From positions 1-25,385 of the forward strand of contig CAZKKI010000077.1 of the NCBI GenBank assembly GCA_964553325.1: 25,385 bases of DNA. Direction: 5' to 3'. Of the stretch, positions 23,438-25,385 are shown in pieces. The position numbers and the translations under genes are program-made. The notes under the pieces are model-generated. The model was not told the DNA's origin, did no database searches, and saw nothing but the letters and a program-made list of their open reading frames with translations. Numbering within the stretch: the first letter of the stretch is position 1; every line of letters starts with the position of its first letter. The DNA comes from BMS3ABIN04 sp964553325. GTDB taxonomy: Bacteria; Bacteroidota; Ignavibacteria; Ignavibacteriales; Melioribacteraceae.

Positions 23438-23715
23438 CATTAAATTTTCAAGTTTCGGATGTTTTTTCAATAAGGAAAAGCGCAGAGAGATTTGTGTTAA
23501 ATAAAGGTTATAATATTTATAAAGATGGTAAGATTATTTTACTGAAGAGAAATAAGTACGAAAAATATTTTTAAATAAACTATCAAAACGGTTGAATTAT
23601 AGATTTCTAAGTTAGTGGTTTATGATGAAAATCGATTCAAGAAAAGTTTGTGTAATAACAGAAAGCATAAAAGCATTTAAATATTACAAACATAAAAATT
23701 TTAATCGGAGGAAAA
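23438..23715. other. Intergenic region before the Reg_prop gene
   Basis: These 278 bp of AT-rich sequence have no gene that I can support. A short open stretch ends at 23574 (LNKGYNIYKDGKIILLKRNK is part of it), but it lacks a ribosome binding site and resembles no family. A strong GGAGG at the far end belongs to the propeller gene. Confidence 0.5.
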
Positions 23716-25385
23716 ATGAAAAGAATGATTCTCTTTGTATTTATTCTTTTTTTACAAAACTATTACGCACAAGACCCCGAGTGGAAATATTACTCCGACG
23801 GGAAACATATAAATGCTATTTCTTGTGAAGGGGAATATGTTTGGGTTGGCACAGCAGGAGGTCTTGTTAGGGTAAATAATACCACGGGTGAAACCGTATT
23901 TTATAATACTCTAAATTCCGAGTTGCCGTATAATTATATTCATTGTTTAACTATAGACTCCGAAGGAAACAAGTGGATCGGGACTTATAAAGGCAACTTA
24001 GCTGAGTTTGATGGAACTAACTGGACTGTTTATAATAATTTAATTTCCGGGTTATCATATTATTCAATTTATATCGTGGTCATAGACGCTGACGGAAATA
24101 AGTGGATTGGGACTTTGGGTAGTGGATTAGTTGAATTTGATGGAACTAATTGGATTGTTTACAAAATGTCAAATTCCGGGTTACCGAATAATTCGGTTTA
24201 TTCCTTAGCCATAGATGCCGAAGGAAACAAGTGGATTGGGACGTATGGCGGCGGATTGGCAAAATTTGACGGAACTAATTGGACCGTTTATAATACGTCA
24301 AATTCCGAGTTGCCGGATAATCGGGTTTTTTCCTTAACCATAGACGCCGACGGGAATAAGTGGATTGGAACTTATGACGGGTTAGTAGAATATGACGGAA
24401 CCAATTGGACGGTTTATAACACATCGAATTCCGGGTTACCGAATAATTCGGTTTATTCCTTAGCCATAGACGCCGAAGGAAATAAATGGGTTGGGACTTA
24501 TAACGGATTAGCTAAATTTGATGGAATTAACTGGACTGTTTATAATACGTTAAATTCCGGGTTGCCGGATAATCGTATTTACTCTATAGCTATAGACGCC
24601 GAAGGAAATAGATGGATTGGGACTAGAGAAGGTGGGTTAGTTAAATTTGACGGAACCAATTGGACTTTTTATAATACATCAAATTCCGGATTGTCGGGAA
24701 GCAAAGTTAATTCACTATCTATAGATGCTGACGGAAATAAGTGGATCGGGACTTTGGGAGGTGGTTTAAATAAGTTTGATGGAGCAAATTGGGTGGTCTA
24801 TACTCCGTCGAATTCCGGTATGCCATATAGGTATGTTTATTCTATGACCATAGACGCCGAAGGAAATAAGTGGATTGGAACTCTTGTCGGGTTAGCCAAA
24901 TTTGACGGAACTAATTGGACGGTTTATAACACGTCGAATTCCGGGTTACCGGATAATTATGTTTTTTCCTTAGCCATAGATGGCGAAGGAAATAAGTGGA
25001 TTGGGACTTATCACAGCGGCTTGGCTGAGTTTGACGGAACTAATTGGACGGTTTATGATACATTAAATTCTCAGTTGCCGAATAATCGGATTTATTCTTT
25101 AGCCATAGATGCCGAAGGAAACAAATGGATTGGGACGTATGGCAGCGGCTTGGCAGAATTTGACGGAACTAACTGGACGGTTTATAATACGTCAAATTCC
25201 GAGATCCCATCAAATTATATTTATTCACTAATTGTGGATACCGAAGGAAATAAGTGGATTGGAACTTCTAACGGATTAGCTAAATTTGACGGAACTAACT
25301 GGACGGTTTATAATACGTCAAATTCCGAGATCCCATCAAATTATATTTATTCACTAATTGTGGATACCGATGGAAATAAGTGGAT
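23716..25385 (+). CDS. Secreted beta-propeller (Reg_prop) repeat protein, partial at window end
   Basis: The ATG at 23716 follows GGAGG (23707-23711) and opens a frame that stays open for 556 codons to the window edge. A signal peptide (MKRMILFVFILFLQNYYAQ) is followed by about twelve copies of a 41-43-residue repeat. Consensus elements are FDGTNWTVYNTSNSGLP, NNSVYSLAIDAEG, then NKWIGTYGGGLA. This is the two-component-regulator propeller (Reg_prop) blade. In hybrid sensors these blades form periplasmic ligand-sensing propellers, while in T9SS bacteria similar arrays are also found in secreted proteins with a C-terminal sorting signal. The C-terminus is outside the window, so a sensor kinase cannot be excluded, but the simple repeats and the neighbours favour a T9SS cargo. 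Confidence 0.85.
   Translation, partial: MKRMILFVFILFLQNYYAQDPEWKYYSDGKHINAISCEGEYVWVGTAGGLVRVNNTTGETVFYNTLNSELPYNYIHCLTIDSEGNKWIGTYKGNLAEFDGTNWTVYNNLISGLSYYSIYIVVIDADGNKWIGTLGSGLVEFDGTNWIVYKMSNSGLPNNSVYSLAIDAEGNKWIGTYGGGLAKFDGTNWTVYNTSNSELPDNRVFSLTIDADGNKWIGTYDGLVEYDGTNWTVYNTSNSGLPNNSVYSLAIDAEGNKWVGTYNGLAKFDGINWTVYNTLNSGLPDNRIYSIAIDAEGNRWIGTREGGLVKFDGTNWTFYNTSNSGLSGSKVNSLSIDADGNKWIGTLGGGLNKFDGANWVVYTPSNSGMPYRYVYSMTIDAEGNKWIGTLVGLAKFDGTNWTVYNTSNSGLPDNYVFSLAIDGEGNKWIGTYHSGLAEFDGTNWTVYDTLNSQLPNNRIYSLAIDAEGNKWIGTYGSGLAEFDGTNWTVYNTSNSEIPSNYIYSLIVDTEGNKWIGTSNGLAKFDGTNWTVYNTSNSEIPSNYIYSLIVDTDGNKW
23899..25385 (+). repeat. Tandem 123-129-bp coding repeats (propeller blades)
   Basis: At least eleven tandem units of 123-129 bp lie inside the Reg_prop gene; each contains a variant of GGAAATAAGTGGATTGGGAC and GACGGAACTAATTGGAC. 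Most units differ at many synonymous sites. The two final ones (offset 126 bp) share 88 identical bases, 25157-25244 and 25283-25370, then one change, then identity again to the edge. This shows a recent duplication or gene conversion. Confidence 0.9.

Noticed and set aside
23494..23574. A short GTG-started peptide of 26 residues
   Set aside because: There is no ribosome binding site, no recognisable family, and its composition fits AT-rich non-coding DNA. It could be a gene remnant, but nothing supports that.
23622..23828. A 68-codon open frame beginning at ATG 23622
   Set aside because: It overlaps the start of the propeller gene in another frame, has no ribosome binding site and shows a random-looking composition. 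The frame from 23716 has a GGAGG site, a signal peptide and family repeats.
23899..25385. CRISPR-like or non-coding tandem repeat array
   Set aside because: The units are 123-129 bp, remain in one open frame and translate into Reg_prop blades with mostly synonymous variation. There are no spacers.

Overview
The window looks like a chromosomal segment of an AT-rich, Gram-negative member of the FCB superphylum, most likely Ignavibacteriota or a close relative. Support comes from a C-terminal type IX secretion (T9SS) sorting signal of the YQNYPNPFNPTT type, a TonB-dependent receptor with an N-terminal carboxypeptidase-regulatory-like domain, an OmpA-family envelope protein, KdsC (Kdo synthesis for LPS) and BshA (bacillithiol synthesis). 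Clear GGAGG-type ribosome binding sites precede many genes. The taxon is inferred from these signatures and has not been checked against a database.

Layout. 1-1418 (minus): a pair of M16 zinc peptidases, the downstream one cut by the window edge. 1535-2755 (minus): an ENPP-type secreted phosphodiesterase. 3097-5790 (minus): a TonB-dependent receptor with a clear terminator, a good -35/-10 promoter and a 7-1-7 style palindrome over the -10. 6145-6663 (plus): KdsC phosphatase. 6750-8441 (plus): a DnaE-like protein that has only the fingers, HhH, clamp-motif and OB part, just downstream of a perfect LexA-like palindrome. 8573-10117 (plus): an OmpA protein with two C-terminal peptidoglycan-binding domains, then a terminator. 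10368-10442 (minus): tRNA-Pro(CGG).

10863-13764 (plus): galE-rfbC-ugd, a nucleotide-sugar operon. bshA (13769-14902, minus) converges on it, and a hairpin in the bshA 3' end may terminate the operon. 14974-19719 (plus): a PfkB-family kinase, rfbD, a class IIA HAD phosphatase and a DPP4-like S9 peptidase, tightly packed. rfbC and rfbD, two late steps of dTDP-L-rhamnose synthesis, lie on either side of bshA; rfbA and rfbB are not in the window.

19745-25385 (plus) is a surface-protein region. It holds an orphan T9SS C-terminal remnant, an AraC-family regulator, a secreted tail-fibre-like protein with an S74 self-cleaving chaperone, a small T9SS-sorted protein, and a long secreted beta-propeller (Reg_prop) repeat protein that runs off the window. 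Its last two visible repeats are almost identical at the DNA level.

The most unusual locus is the SOS-box-like palindrome plus catalytic-domain-less DnaE. It is either a decaying DnaE2-type polymerase or a non-polymerising clamp and DNA-binding factor.
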